Source of the DNA: an uncultured Bacteroidales bacterium
GTDB lineage: Bacteria > Bacteroidota > Bacteroidia > Bacteroidales > Paludibacteraceae
NCBI GenBank assembly: GCA_946186735.1
Contig: CAMHOK010000005.1
Span: 1 to 37,585 of the forward strand
Reading direction: 5' to 3'
DNA length: 37,585 nucleotides
In this document: piece by piece, positions 16,901-25,375 of the stretch
Numbering within the stretch: position 1 is the stretch's first letter
How the letters are laid out: each line of letters begins with the position of its first letter
Notes under the pieces: model-generated
What the model saw: only the letters and a program-made list of their open reading frames with translations
Told to the model about the DNA's origin: nothing
The model's database searches: none
Program-made: the position numbers and the translations under genes

Positions 16901-17758
16901 GTAATGATGCGGTAAGAACGCCATGAGGCAGTCGTCGGTGCGGAGAGCGGGTGAGCCTGAGCTCAGATCTTCGGTGAAGACGACGAAAGTGGTGTTGAGC
17001 AGCGAGCGGCTGACATCGTTGTCGTACTCTACCCTTGTTAGTCTCGGCACTCGCCACGCATAGGTCTGCCATAGGTCAGAGGTGAGTCCGTCGGTGAGCA
17101 GTGCCACCGTGAGCATCTGTCGCGACCCCTTGGTCATCTGTGCCACTCCGTAGCGTTGGTTGTCGGGGTTCTTCACGCTCATGGTCATACCCTCTGCCTC
17201 TATCCACACGAGGGGCGAGCCTTGCATACATGTTACTCTCACCCACTGCTCGTGGTCGTACATGAGCAGCGAGCACATGAAGTCGGAGTAGTTGTCCACC
17301 AGCGCCTCTTTGAAGTCGGCCCGTCTGCCTGTGAGAGTGTTGAGAAAATCGACATGCAGCGTCTCATGCCACTTGACCTCTGAGCCTGTCTCTTCCCAGT
17401 GGTCGGGGTAGCCTATGTCGATACCGTTCTCTGCGGCTTCGACCCATCCCGGGTAGAGCCACACCTTGCCTGTCCATTGGTTGACCATGGCATAGGTCCA
17501 TGAGTCGTTGGTGGGCAGAGCGAGTGTACCCTCATGCTGTCCGTCGGGCGACGATAGACGCTGCAGCAGTGAGTCAGGGAGATAGAGTCGGCGGTGCTCG
17601 GTGTGATAAGCCAAGGAGCCGCCACGTGAGGCGGTACGACTCTCCGACAGTGGTGCGAAAGAGGCATACGAACCGGCACCTACCGACACCGGCTGCTGAG
17701 CCACAGCAACGCTCCACGCTGCGAACAGCATACTGAGTATGAGACTGAGACGCTTCAT
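13931..17758 (-). CDS. GH81 endo-beta-1,3-glucanase with two F5/8 type C modules
   Basis: 1275 residues with a signal peptide (1-20, AVA-Q). Residues ~30-790 are a GH81 catalytic region: FNDHHFHYGYF (Asp450, proposed acid) and GNGQESSSES (Glu525/Glu529, proposed base region), plus GHSFAGG and a Trp-rich WWTWFSGDPVW block. F5/8C (CBM32-like) modules lie at ~797-930 and ~1093-1222; they are alike (WE-x-AYAT-x-Y, YG-x-SL-x-ELE-x-YG), and a Big-like beta region separates them. The last ~30 residues (ARKVLREGQLFIITPSGDCY) match the short tail of other secreted proteins here. GH81 enzymes cleave beta-1,3-glucan internally by inversion. It is the last gene of the transporter-phosphorylase-GH30 run and should act outside the cell on insoluble or branched glucan. 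Confidence 0.92.
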   Translation of the reverse strand: MKRLSLILSMLFAAWSVAVAQQPVSVGAGSYASFAPLSESRTASRGGSLAYHTEHRRLYLPDSLLQRLSSPDGQHEGTLALPTNDSWTYAMVNQWTGKVWLYPGWVEAAENGIDIGYPDHWEETGSEVKWHETLHVDFLNTLTGRRADFKEALVDNYSDFMCSLLMYDHEQWVRVTCMQGSPLVWIEAEGMTMSVKNPDNQRYGVAQMTKGSRQMLTVALLTDGLTSDLWQTYAWRVPRLTRVEYDNDVSRSLLNTTFVVFTEDLSSGSPALRTDDCLMAFLPHHYYSHEGSANPYITPATTKFLSSADHDYLTYLSPRGTMRLAEGNRFSFTYAVNHLLPFFPAPAKWAEGYSPVLMHSLAADYAQKGSFGADTYWGGKGLTQMMHYMTFALQTGDTAVYLQAKERLRDALVDWLSYTPGEQDRYFARFPRFGALVGFDPSYDSETFNDHHFHYGYFTYAAAVLCMLDNDFREQYGPMARELAMDYACHERDNSHYPWLRTFNPYCGHSFAGGMGNQGNGNGQESSSESMQAWGGMLMLALALGDKQMYDAAVFGYTVEARAIAEYWFDRQRRNIDYTKYQHPYCCNLTMQGVGWWTWFSGDPVWMHSIQWMPISTLLTNYMSEDLRFARWDYTEMYSHKHVGNYEAPSAGLGDESGLGNVCLSYLSLFDADSAARVWDRAYQQGKALARNTDTGGITYFLTHAHRSLGERRFDIFSDNPLACAYTDTLTGTTTYAVYNINMRSLKVRFFGAKDTTITVQDLGMSLITDKSRVNHPVIYVRPVETEADALAWTLPYPNLALRKTVTASSFENAGTRPESLTDGDRSTRWGSAHQDGEYAVVDLTQTCYIDHLILRWEAAYATEYEVGLSDDQQTWTTITLSSSGGTEKVALARLLAAEKKTSRGRYLRITGNRRATQYGTSLYELEAYGRPVQGKAGVLFAIDLKTDQEVLSETESTNITITGYDALGGKVSCEPELSITAGEAVIEGKRLIATVPGIVELTAKKGDVQTSCTVVVMEVEHADSLVITPAEVTLPVGQTQRFSLFTVNQFGFVADTCYESFTATATGDTLLTFHCQQLTATVLVHRVLFTEMNLAYGKPATASGSENDGTGAANAVDGQTDTRWSSRFQDEEWIEIDLEECYRLTSVRLLWENAYATDYDILLSEDGVDYQTAYTATEAKGGTEDIELNGGQPTEAQYVRLLCHKRNTGYGASLWELEVYGTGRCEKQPSVEDSVEEITLYPAQARKVLREGQLFIITPSGDCYDAIGRPTPCR

Positions 17759-17807
17759 GATGATATGTTTATCTGACCCGCGACATCTTCAAAAAGCAAG
17801 CGGGGTG

Positions 17808-18788
17808 TTATTGTCTTACTATCTTCTTGGTGTTATCACCTTGACGGATGATATATACACCTTGCGGGAGGTTGTCGAGAGCCTGATTGACGCGTGCTCC
17901 TGTGAGGTCGAACACCTCAAGTGGAGCCGTGAAGTCAATAGTGGTCTGCCTGAGGTTATCGACAGCGTCGGGTGTCTCTTCGCAGTTATGTCCCACCTCA
18001 TACTCTATACGCTCGGTGAAAGCTACATGACCTGAATAGGCTATCTTCACGAGGAAACGGACTATATCGCCGTTCTGTTTATCCTTAAGCACATAGCGAG
18101 CCGTGGTGCCTATCCACTGCATGGCGATGTCGTTGCCTTGCAGCTTACCTTCGGAGTCGAGGAAGAAGATATAAGGAGCAGCCATCCCTTCCCAGCTCTC
18201 GAGGAACTCGACCTCTATCACCACTCCCTTGTCGGTGGTGCTCACTTGCCAGTTATAACCCTTGTCGAAAGCGGTGGCAGCGGCGTCGTGCTGAGTATAG
18301 AAAGCATCGTTAGCGGTGCTGAAGCCTTTGCAGGTGGGCACCTCTCCCTGTTCGGAAGAACCCGAGCAGTCGTCACCGATGGTGTAAGCTATACGCTCAG
18401 TGAAAGCCACATGCTCGGCGTATGCCAACTGCACAAGGAAGACGAAGAGGTCGTCGGTTTTCTTGCCGTGTGCTATCTCATAAGTAGCGGTCTTGGTCTG
18501 CTCCTCCCAGTTCATGGGGATAGGATTGCCTATGAGCACACCATTGTCGTCGAAGACGAAGAGTTGCGGTGCTGCCATGCCTACCCACTCCTCGAAGAAA
18601 GTGACGGAGATGCTCACCTTGTCGGCTCCCGCCATACCTACCTGCCATGAGTAACCTTTAACGAAGTCGGAGGCTGCGGCATTGGCGGAGGAGTAATACT
18701 GGTCTTTCTTGGTGCTCGTGCCGGTACATACGGCTTGGGCTGCCATCGAAAGAACTAACACTAAGGAAAGAAGGATAGATTTTTTCAT
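17808..18788 (-). CDS. Secreted two-repeat protein with T9SS tail, possible glycan-binding protein
   Basis: 326 residues with a signal peptide (1-20). Two homologous ~120-residue repeats lie at ~21-141 and ~152-270. Each has F-x-KGY-x-WQV, then W-x-GMAAP, a D-x-G-x-L/I-x-GN turn, an M-x-W, and ends HVAFTERI-x-Y-x-x-G-x-x-C. The conserved Trp and Gly residues and the small all-beta look suggest a carbohydrate-binding module, but I do not recognise the family. A type A T9SS C-terminal domain follows (VFDLTGARV, LPQGVYIIRQ, KKIVRQ), so it is exported to the surface. It lies between GH30 (39-base gap) and GH81 (49-base gap), which points to beta-1,3-glucan as ligand. That role is inference. Confidence 0.75.
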   Translation of the reverse strand: MKKSILLSLVLVLSMAAQAVCTGTSTKKDQYYSSANAAASDFVKGYSWQVGMAGADKVSISVTFFEEWVGMAAPQLFVFDDNGVLIGNPIPMNWEEQTKTATYEIAHGKKTDDLFVFLVQLAYAEHVAFTERIAYTIGDDCSGSSEQGEVPTCKGFSTANDAFYTQHDAAATAFDKGYNWQVSTTDKGVVIEVEFLESWEGMAAPYIFFLDSEGKLQGNDIAMQWIGTTARYVLKDKQNGDIVRFLVKIAYSGHVAFTERIEYEVGHNCEETPDAVDNLRQTTIDFTAPLEVFDLTGARVNQALDNLPQGVYIIRQGDNTKKIVRQ

Positions 18789-18827
18789 AATGAAGAGGTG
18801 TTTTATAGGTTAATGATGTTTCTTCGA

Positions 18828-20426
18828 TTACTTGTTCAGTTGTATTGTCTGCAGGCTGTTAGGCAGGAGTGTTACGGCAGCGCTATAGTCGCCTATCTGC
18901 AGGTTGACGCTCTTGGTCTGCTGTGCCTCGTTGAGCATGTTGACGACCACCGAGCCATCCGTTTTCTTCACGGCGCACACATGCAGGTCGGGTATGGTGT
19001 TACCCTTGACGCCGATAGCCACATCTCCCGGGCGCATAGAGCGCGAGAGCTGGCGCAGGGCATAGTAGTAAGGCGTGAAATAGACTGTAGCGTTCCGATA
19101 GTCCACCATCACCTCTGCTCCGCAGAAGTTGTTCACATGGTTAGGTCCGCCTATAGAGTCGAGCACTATGTTCCAGTCGGCGAAGCCGGTCATCCAATGG
19201 TTGATGCCGTCGATGATATACTGAGCATAGCGTTGTACGGCGCTATAAGCAGGGTGAGTGCCGTTATCGAAAGGAGTGGAGTAAGCCCAGTCGGTAGCTT
19301 TCTGCTCCCACCAGAACTTATCGTTGAGGAACCAGTCTGTCTCTTTGAAGGCAACGGGGTCTTGCACTCCTTGCCAAGCATCGCAACCGAGGTTATCGAT
19401 ACAGCCCTCGGTGTGGATGATGATCTTGTCGGGATAGAGGGCATGTATAGAGTCGAGCACCTCGGGCAGACAGCTCTTGGTATGTCCGTACCAATGGATA
19501 GCCATGCCGTGGGTGTAACGGTAAGCGTCGGCGTCAGAGTAGATAGCCTCGGTATAAGGTGCCATCTCGAAGATGTTCTGGTCGAACCCGAGGATATGTA
19601 CATCGCCGTATCCTGCCTTAGCGAGAGTGGGACCGAGGTTCTTGGCTATGAACTCGGCCTCAGCGGCAGGCGAGAGCTCCATACTCTCCCAGTTGCCGCC
19701 ATTGCCTTGAGGCTCGTTCTCGGGAGTGACAGCCCAGAAACGGACACCCTCAGACTTCCATGCGTCTAAGTAACGAACGAAATAGTCGGCAAAAGTCTGA
19801 TAATACTCTTCTTTGAGTCCACCGCCACGCACATACTTCTCGTAGTACTTGCCATTATCTTTCATCCATGCCGGTGCCGTCCATGGCGAGGCTATCAGCT
19901 TGAGCTCTTCGCCCTGCGCCTTCTTCAGGTTCCACACATCAAGGATGAGATGATAGAGGTCGTAGTTCTCGTCTTTGATTTGAGGATACTTCTGTCGGCT
20001 GAACCCCTCTTTGTCGGGAGCGAGGGTGAAAGAAGAGAGTTGTGTGTCCCCCTCTTTCTCTGCGAGCGAGTAGAGTCCTTCGACGGAGAAGTCGCTGGCA
20101 CCTATGTGCGTACGTGAGAGCGAGAAGTTAGCACCGTCCTTACCGAAGAGCTCGGCGATGATCTGCTCGCGCTGCTCTTTGTCAAGACAAGCCAGCACGA
20201 AAGCTGACGACTCGGTGAGCGACCCACCGAAGCCGTCGATGAGCTGACGCTCCTCCTCAGGGTCAACAACGATAGCGTCAGCCGCCATGCCTCGAGTGAA
20301 GACGATAGGCTCCTGCTCCGCGTTCTTCTCGCCCGACTCAGCGGTAACAATAACATGAGTGGTAGTTATCTTCGGGGTGCACGCTGCCAGCAATGCCACC
20401 ACCGATATGAGGATCAATTTTTTCAT
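18828..20426 (-). CDS. GH30 family glucanase, lipoprotein
   Basis: 532 residues. A lipoprotein signal (LLAAC, Cys16) is followed by a GH30 (beta/alpha)8 barrel: IDGFGGSLTESSA near the N-terminus, SPWTAPAWMKDNG, acid/base Glu238 in VTPENEP and nucleophile Glu340 in IIIHTEG. The C-terminal ~90 residues form the side beta-structure typical of GH30. Bacteroidetes GH30 enzymes in laminarin or fungal-glucan loci cleave beta-1,6 branches; a glucosylceramidase-like or exo-beta-glucosidase action is possible. The ATG overlaps the stop of the phosphorylase gene (ATGA at 20426-20423), so the genes are coupled. Lipidation places it in the outer membrane or periplasm, where it could debranch beta-1,3/1,6-glucan. 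Confidence 0.9.
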   Translation of the reverse strand: MKKLILISVVALLAACTPKITTTHVIVTAESGEKNAEQEPIVFTRGMAADAIVVDPEEERQLIDGFGGSLTESSAFVLACLDKEQREQIIAELFGKDGANFSLSRTHIGASDFSVEGLYSLAEKEGDTQLSSFTLAPDKEGFSRQKYPQIKDENYDLYHLILDVWNLKKAQGEELKLIASPWTAPAWMKDNGKYYEKYVRGGGLKEEYYQTFADYFVRYLDAWKSEGVRFWAVTPENEPQGNGGNWESMELSPAAEAEFIAKNLGPTLAKAGYGDVHILGFDQNIFEMAPYTEAIYSDADAYRYTHGMAIHWYGHTKSCLPEVLDSIHALYPDKIIIHTEGCIDNLGCDAWQGVQDPVAFKETDWFLNDKFWWEQKATDWAYSTPFDNGTHPAYSAVQRYAQYIIDGINHWMTGFADWNIVLDSIGGPNHVNNFCGAEVMVDYRNATVYFTPYYYALRQLSRSMRPGDVAIGVKGNTIPDLHVCAVKKTDGSVVVNMLNEAQQTKSVNLQIGDYSAAVTLLPNSLQTIQLNK

Positions 20427-23400
20427 ATCTTAACCGTTATCTGTTTAACATATCCGTCGCGCTCGAAGATGTGGAGCGAGAACTCTTTGCTTATCACTGC
20501 CGATGTAGTCTTTATCACTTGTCCGTCAGCCGTCGTCAGCTCAACACCCTTGTCCCGGGCCTGTCGGTAGATGACGGGCACACGGCAGTAGGTGAAACAC
20601 AGCTCGCCATCGGCGAAATCGCTATTGTCTAACATAGCGGGTGCGAAAGAGAGCTGACCGTTGTCAACGCTCACTCCCAGCTCGAAGAAGCGGTTGATGA
20701 TGTCCTCTTTCACTTGTCCGGTCATGCCGGGTTGTTGTACGCCTGCCATCGATGGTGTGTGCGAATAAGCGTCGAAGGGGAAAGAGCCGTACTCTGAGGG
20801 TTGCTTATGCGAGCCTATACCCTCGCGTATGTCGCGATAATGCTCTTTGAGTCGGTTCATGTCGGTTACTGAAGCGTCCGGAGCCACCCTGAGGATGGTC
20901 TCCCCCACGGCGAGCAACAGCTTGCTCACCATGTGCCAATAGATACAGCCCAAACCCTCGTACTTATAGAAAGTGCCGGAGCGACCGGTGAAAGCATGGT
21001 GGTTGAAGACCTGCTCATAGAGCTCTTTGAGTGCGATGATATCGCTGTCGTCAACACCCTCTCTCTTTGCCTCACGCTCCAGGAAATCGGCATTATTAAA
21101 GCCTCCGTTGAAATGTAGTTGGCCGTCCTCATCTTCGAGTATGATGTCTTGCTGTCTCTCCAGCAGGCGCTGAACGGCGAACGACTGCCGTGCCTCCTGA
21201 GGTATGTTGTTCATCTCTAAGAAAGAGCGTCGGCGGCGAGCAGGATAGAGCATATAACTGCGTTGGTCTTCTCTGTAGAGAGCGGAGTGGCGCATGGCGT
21301 CCAGCAGGTCTGCCGACTGCTCTGCCGAGAGCAAGCCCGACGAGAGGACAGCCACCTGACCCTCTAACATCTCATACAAGTGAGTGATCTCTATCTCATG
21401 ACGAGTGAAGCGTATGAGGTTGTAAGCATGATAGAGTCCGTCAGGACGACGGTTAGCTTCTATGGTCTGCCGCAGCGAGAAGAGTATGTCATTGAGGTTA
21501 AAGATGATGGCTTGTCGGTCCAACTCCACCATCTTACCGAACTCACCTCTGTACATCTTCTCGCGGTAAGCCTCTGCCTCCTTGCCTATACCGTCGATAT
21601 ACCATCGAGCGCCCATAGCGTCTGTGGCTGTCGTGCGCGACTGACAAGCCTCGTCAGCCACCGAGATGAGCAGGTGATAAGTGAGGTCGGAGAGCAGGAC
21701 CTTACCCTCACCCTTCTTAAGCAGATCGAGGAGGAAAAGGACGAAACGAAGCATGTAACAGGTCGTTACCATCGATGCTCCGTTGCCCACCAGAGCGTTG
21801 TTAGCATCGTTCCACTCAGGACGGAGAGTGTTCATCCATATACCTGCATAAGGAACGAAGTTGCACATCTTTGCCAACAGAGTGATGAGCAGTTTGTCAA
21901 TCATGGTGGTCAGATAGACCTCACCCTTAGCGTCTAACACCAGTCGGGCGTCCTGACCATACTGAGGTATGAGAGCCAAGATCTGCTTATTGAGCTCGCT
22001 ATCGAAACGGATAGTGTTCTTCGGGTCGGAGACTATCTGCTCGTATGGCTTGAAACGATAAGGCACGTTAGCGAAAGCGAAGAGACGCTCGTTGAGCATC
22101 TGTTGCAGTGCCTCAGGGTCGTGCTTAGCACTCAGCTCTAAGAGCTTGAGCAGGTAGATGATCTGATGGTCGCCCCAATAGCCAATGTTCGACCATGGGT
22201 TCTGAGGCTCCGGCACCTCCCAGTCGATACCTTCGGAGGTTACCTTATAAGGGTTGTAGCCATCAACCGTTGTGGCGTTCAAGAACTTAGAGATGATACC
22301 ATTGATATATCCGGGGTACGAGAGCGACAGCGCCTCCCAGTTCTGGAAGATGTCGCGCCAGTTGCCCTGATACGATACCACAGGGTTGCCCTCTTTGTCT
22401 TGCACGCGTATGTTGAACAAGTTCCACGGACGCGAGGGGTCGCCGTGACGACGACCGAAAGTGATGGGCAGATACTCGAGCGTGAGTCGCACGAGCTGGC
22501 TATCGCCGGTAGCTCTGACTAAGCGCAGCAGCTCCGCATAATCGATGGTGGCATTAAGGGAGGCAAAGAAAGCCGCATGCTTCTGTGCCACTGCCTTGTT
22601 GAAGAGGGCGACATGCTTAGCGAAAGCCTCGGCGTTGATATGGTAGTTGTCCAGATAATAGCCGCCACGCATGGTGTTGAACAGTGTGTTAGCGAAATGG
22701 CGGGCGTCGTTATATGGGTCGGCGGTGAACTGCACGCCATCGTTCTGCCCTACTATAGCCGACAGACGGTCGGTGCTCTGAGCTATGGCGTTCTCTATCA
22801 ACGCAGCGGCGTCAGGCTGCTCAATGAAGTGCATGAGATGGCGCACCTCAACAGCATCCTTGTCCACATCGCACACGAGATACCAGGTCTTCGTCTCACC
22901 CGCCTTGAGGGTGATAGACGTGTGTGCAAACACAGCACCGCGCACCCCTTTCGACTCGGTCTCGGGCTCAAGAGTGCCACCACGACGGAAAGAGGTCAGC
23001 TGCCTGCTGCTGAGCAGATAATCGGCATGGTCAAGACCGAGGGTATAGACGGTGTTGCAACGGAGCGACTCGCTCGGCTCAGCCCTATCCACTAAGATTG
23101 CCTCCATACGGAAGAGCACTATGTTGCCCTCTAACTCGGTCTTCTTATAGCCGTCCACGAGGGTGGAGAACTCGTTCTGCGTCTTGCGCTCCACTCCTGC
23201 CGGTAACACGTTCTGCAGACCATCTAACAGCTCCACCTCCACCTCCGACTCGCTGAGGTTCTCAAGGACAGCACGCCTCACCCAGCCATGACGCTCAGCC
23301 GGTGCCCACATATACGAGAAACGCAGACCTAAGCACTTGTTCTCTTCGGCGAACAGCACCTTGTTGCCCACCGTCGATTTAGAGATGGTACGCTCGATGT

Positions 23401-23752
23401 CGTACACGCCTGCCTGACGCTCAGAGAAGGGTTCCCACAGATAAGCATCTACAGAGTGAGCAGGGCGCACGCGCAATATAGTCTTCGGACCGGTCTGCTC
23501 ATACTGCTCGGTGATCTTATCGTCGGTGTAATAAGGGAAGAGAGCTTTCTCGGGCGACTGACGACCGGCGGTCAGACCACCCGTGGACGCGAGATACATC
23601 CATAGGTCGGTGTCGGAAGCCAAAGAGATGAAGAACGGCTGCATACGGTCGTAGTGCTTGATCTCGTAGAAACGCTCATCATTGATATAGACGAACTGCC
23701 CACGGGGCTGTTGGTCGGCAACGGATATATTGTTCTTACCTGAGTATAACAT
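20423..23752 (-). CDS. GH149-like (GH94 clan) beta-1,3-glucan phosphorylase, cytoplasmic
   Basis: 1109 residues without signal peptide, so cytoplasmic. The N-terminal half is a beta-sandwich as in GH94-clan phosphorylases (YINDERFYEIKHYDRMQPF, YLWEPFSERQAGVYDIERT). The (alpha/alpha)6 barrel includes YQGNWRDIFQNWEAL, PQNPWSNIGYWGDHQ and TLRPEWNDANNALVGNG; Asp649 in WND is the expected catalytic acid. Length and the extra N- and C-terminal parts fit GH149 (also GH161), which are beta-1,3-oligoglucan phosphorylases, better than the ~800-residue GH94 enzymes. The reaction would convert beta-1,3-gluco-oligosaccharide and phosphate into glucose 1-phosphate and a shortened chain. Directly upstream is a GPH symporter (36-base gap), a natural supplier of oligosaccharide. 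The family choice between 149 and 161 is from memory and unverified. Confidence 0.82.
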   Translation of the reverse strand: MLYSGKNNISVADQQPRGQFVYINDERFYEIKHYDRMQPFFISLASDTDLWMYLASTGGLTAGRQSPEKALFPYYTDDKITEQYEQTGPKTILRVRPAHSVDAYLWEPFSERQAGVYDIERTISKSTVGNKVLFAEENKCLGLRFSYMWAPAERHGWVRRAVLENLSESEVEVELLDGLQNVLPAGVERKTQNEFSTLVDGYKKTELEGNIVLFRMEAILVDRAEPSESLRCNTVYTLGLDHADYLLSSRQLTSFRRGGTLEPETESKGVRGAVFAHTSITLKAGETKTWYLVCDVDKDAVEVRHLMHFIEQPDAAALIENAIAQSTDRLSAIVGQNDGVQFTADPYNDARHFANTLFNTMRGGYYLDNYHINAEAFAKHVALFNKAVAQKHAAFFASLNATIDYAELLRLVRATGDSQLVRLTLEYLPITFGRRHGDPSRPWNLFNIRVQDKEGNPVVSYQGNWRDIFQNWEALSLSYPGYINGIISKFLNATTVDGYNPYKVTSEGIDWEVPEPQNPWSNIGYWGDHQIIYLLKLLELSAKHDPEALQQMLNERLFAFANVPYRFKPYEQIVSDPKNTIRFDSELNKQILALIPQYGQDARLVLDAKGEVYLTTMIDKLLITLLAKMCNFVPYAGIWMNTLRPEWNDANNALVGNGASMVTTCYMLRFVLFLLDLLKKGEGKVLLSDLTYHLLISVADEACQSRTTATDAMGARWYIDGIGKEAEAYREKMYRGEFGKMVELDRQAIIFNLNDILFSLRQTIEANRRPDGLYHAYNLIRFTRHEIEITHLYEMLEGQVAVLSSGLLSAEQSADLLDAMRHSALYREDQRSYMLYPARRRRSFLEMNNIPQEARQSFAVQRLLERQQDIILEDEDGQLHFNGGFNNADFLEREAKREGVDDSDIIALKELYEQVFNHHAFTGRSGTFYKYEGLGCIYWHMVSKLLLAVGETILRVAPDASVTDMNRLKEHYRDIREGIGSHKQPSEYGSFPFDAYSHTPSMAGVQQPGMTGQVKEDIINRFFELGVSVDNGQLSFAPAMLDNSDFADGELCFTYCRVPVIYRQARDKGVELTTADGQVIKTTSAVISKEFSLHIFERDGYVKQITVKI

Positions 23753-23788
23753 ATCTTAAAGAATCTGAAGAAGGATATTATCGTTTTA

Positions 23789-25258
23789 TTATCTCTCCAA
23801 AGGTTTATGTGTGTTCTCTTGCGCCCTTTGCTCTTCAAGCTCGCGCTTCATCTGCTGCATGGTTGTCTTGTCGAGGTTATAGAAAGCGAGGAAGATAGCA
23901 CATGAGGCATACAGAACGCCCGGCACTATACCGAAGAGCCAATGGATACTGTTCATGATAGCCGTGGACTCTTGTATCTGCGTCATGGTGAGCGTCTCCA
24001 CATTATATCCTACAGCACTCATGATAGCTCCGAACAGAGCGGCACCTATCGACCATCCTATCTTCTGCGCGAAGACGGCAGCCGACAAGCACAGACCCGT
24101 GGTGCGGCGGCGGAACTTCCACTCTCCGTAGTCGGCTGCATCAGCCAGCATGGTCCACAACAGTGAGATAGCAGGTGCATAAGCCACCTTACCCAGACAG
24201 TTGAACACATTGATGAGTACGAAGTTCTTACCTGCGAAAAAGAGCAAGCAGAAGAACAGACCCGAGAGCAACGAGCATACTATATACAACTGCTTAGCAC
24301 CGAAACGCTGAACAAGAGGACGGGTGGCAGGGATGGCAATGATAAGAGCTACCGTACCAAGGATATTGAAGATCTGACTCTTCGACTCGGCTCCAAGGAA
24401 ATACTTGAAGTAATAAGTGGCAGAGATGTTCTGTATGGCGAACATGATGAACGACACTATACCCACCAAGGTCAGCATCACCCATGGACGGTTCTTGAAC
24501 AAATACTTGAAGTCGCGACCCAGATGTGCGTCCTGACGCTTAGGCGGCTGCACACGCTCCTTGGTGGTGAAGAAAGTGATGAGGAAAAGGACAACACCTA
24601 TGCACCCGAAGATAGCCACTAAATAACGGAAACCCATGACATACGACTCCTTAACCATCGAGGCATTGTCAGCAGTAGCTTCCATGAACAGCTTACGCTG
24701 CTCGTCGTCCATCATCACCGAGTAGTCCATACCCGTGGCATTAGAACCGAGATAATAGACGATATACAAAGCCAGTCCTGACACGATGAGCTGACCGATG
24801 TTAGCTGCCACGAAACGATAACTGTTCAGACCGGCACGCTCGATAGAGTCGTCAGTCATGACAGCCCCTAACGACGAGTAAGGGATATTGACGATAGCAT
24901 ACACCACCCTCAAGCAGATGAACATAGGCAAGATATAAGCTATCAACGCACCTCCCTGCAGATGAGGTCCGAAGAACGCAAGGAAAGCGAAGAGCGCGAA
25001 CGGGACACAACCGAACAAGAGGAACGGACGGAACTTACCCCAACGCGTGTTGGTGCGGTCCGCCCATATACCCACTATCGGGTCCATCACCGCGTCCATC
25101 ACTGTACCAAGGATGGCTATCGTGGTTGACCACACGGGACTGATACCGAGCACATCGGTATAATAAAAAATAAGCCAGAAATTGACCATGTCCCACACAA
25201 AGTGCGACGCTGTATCACCAAGGCTGTAACCTAACTTCTCTTTTACACTGAGTTTCAT
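23789..25258 (-). CDS. GPH-family sugar:cation symporter (MFS)
   Basis: Taken from the Met at 25258 (MKLSVKEKLGYSLGD...), which matches the usual N-terminus of glycoside-pentoside-hexuronide symporters; an upstream in-frame ATG at 25339 would add 27 basic, non-conserved residues. 489 residues with about 12 hydrophobic segments. Family marks are GYSLGDTASHFVWDM, YYTDVLGIS, MDAVMDPIVGIWADRTNTRWGKFRPF and the second-half WTMLADAADYGEWK. Such carriers import oligo- or disaccharides with Na+ or H+ across the inner membrane. Its place just before the phosphorylase suggests beta-glucan oligosaccharide as substrate. The C-terminal tail is polar (KRELEEQRAQE). Confidence 0.9.
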   Translation of the reverse strand: MKLSVKEKLGYSLGDTASHFVWDMVNFWLIFYYTDVLGISPVWSTTIAILGTVMDAVMDPIVGIWADRTNTRWGKFRPFLLFGCVPFALFAFLAFFGPHLQGGALIAYILPMFICLRVVYAIVNIPYSSLGAVMTDDSIERAGLNSYRFVAANIGQLIVSGLALYIVYYLGSNATGMDYSVMMDDEQRKLFMEATADNASMVKESYVMGFRYLVAIFGCIGVVLFLITFFTTKERVQPPKRQDAHLGRDFKYLFKNRPWVMLTLVGIVSFIMFAIQNISATYYFKYFLGAESKSQIFNILGTVALIIAIPATRPLVQRFGAKQLYIVCSLLSGLFFCLLFFAGKNFVLINVFNCLGKVAYAPAISLLWTMLADAADYGEWKFRRRTTGLCLSAAVFAQKIGWSIGAALFGAIMSAVGYNVETLTMTQIQESTAIMNSIHWLFGIVPGVLYASCAIFLAFYNLDKTTMQQMKRELEEQRAQENTHKPLER

Positions 25259-25347
25259 TGTACTAAAATATTGGTTAAACGGTACGAATATGCTTTTCCT
25301 TTTTATTGTACGATTTCTTTTTTGCGGTACGAATTTCACAAATTATA

Positions 25348-25355
25348 CAAATATA
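25348..25355 (-). promoter_or_regulatory. Possible -7 element upstream of the symporter
   Basis: TATATTTG on the minus strand fits TAnnTTTG, but no good -33 TTTG lies 19-21 bases upstream. If used, it would start the symporter-phosphorylase-GH30-GH81 transcript with a leader of roughly 80 bases. Confidence 0.3.
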
Positions 25356-25375
25356 ATGACATGTGAAATGAATCA

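Noticed and set aside
25259-25339. Longer symporter start at 25339
   Set aside because: The extra 27 residues are basic and low in family similarity. The family N-terminus begins at the Met encoded at 25258.
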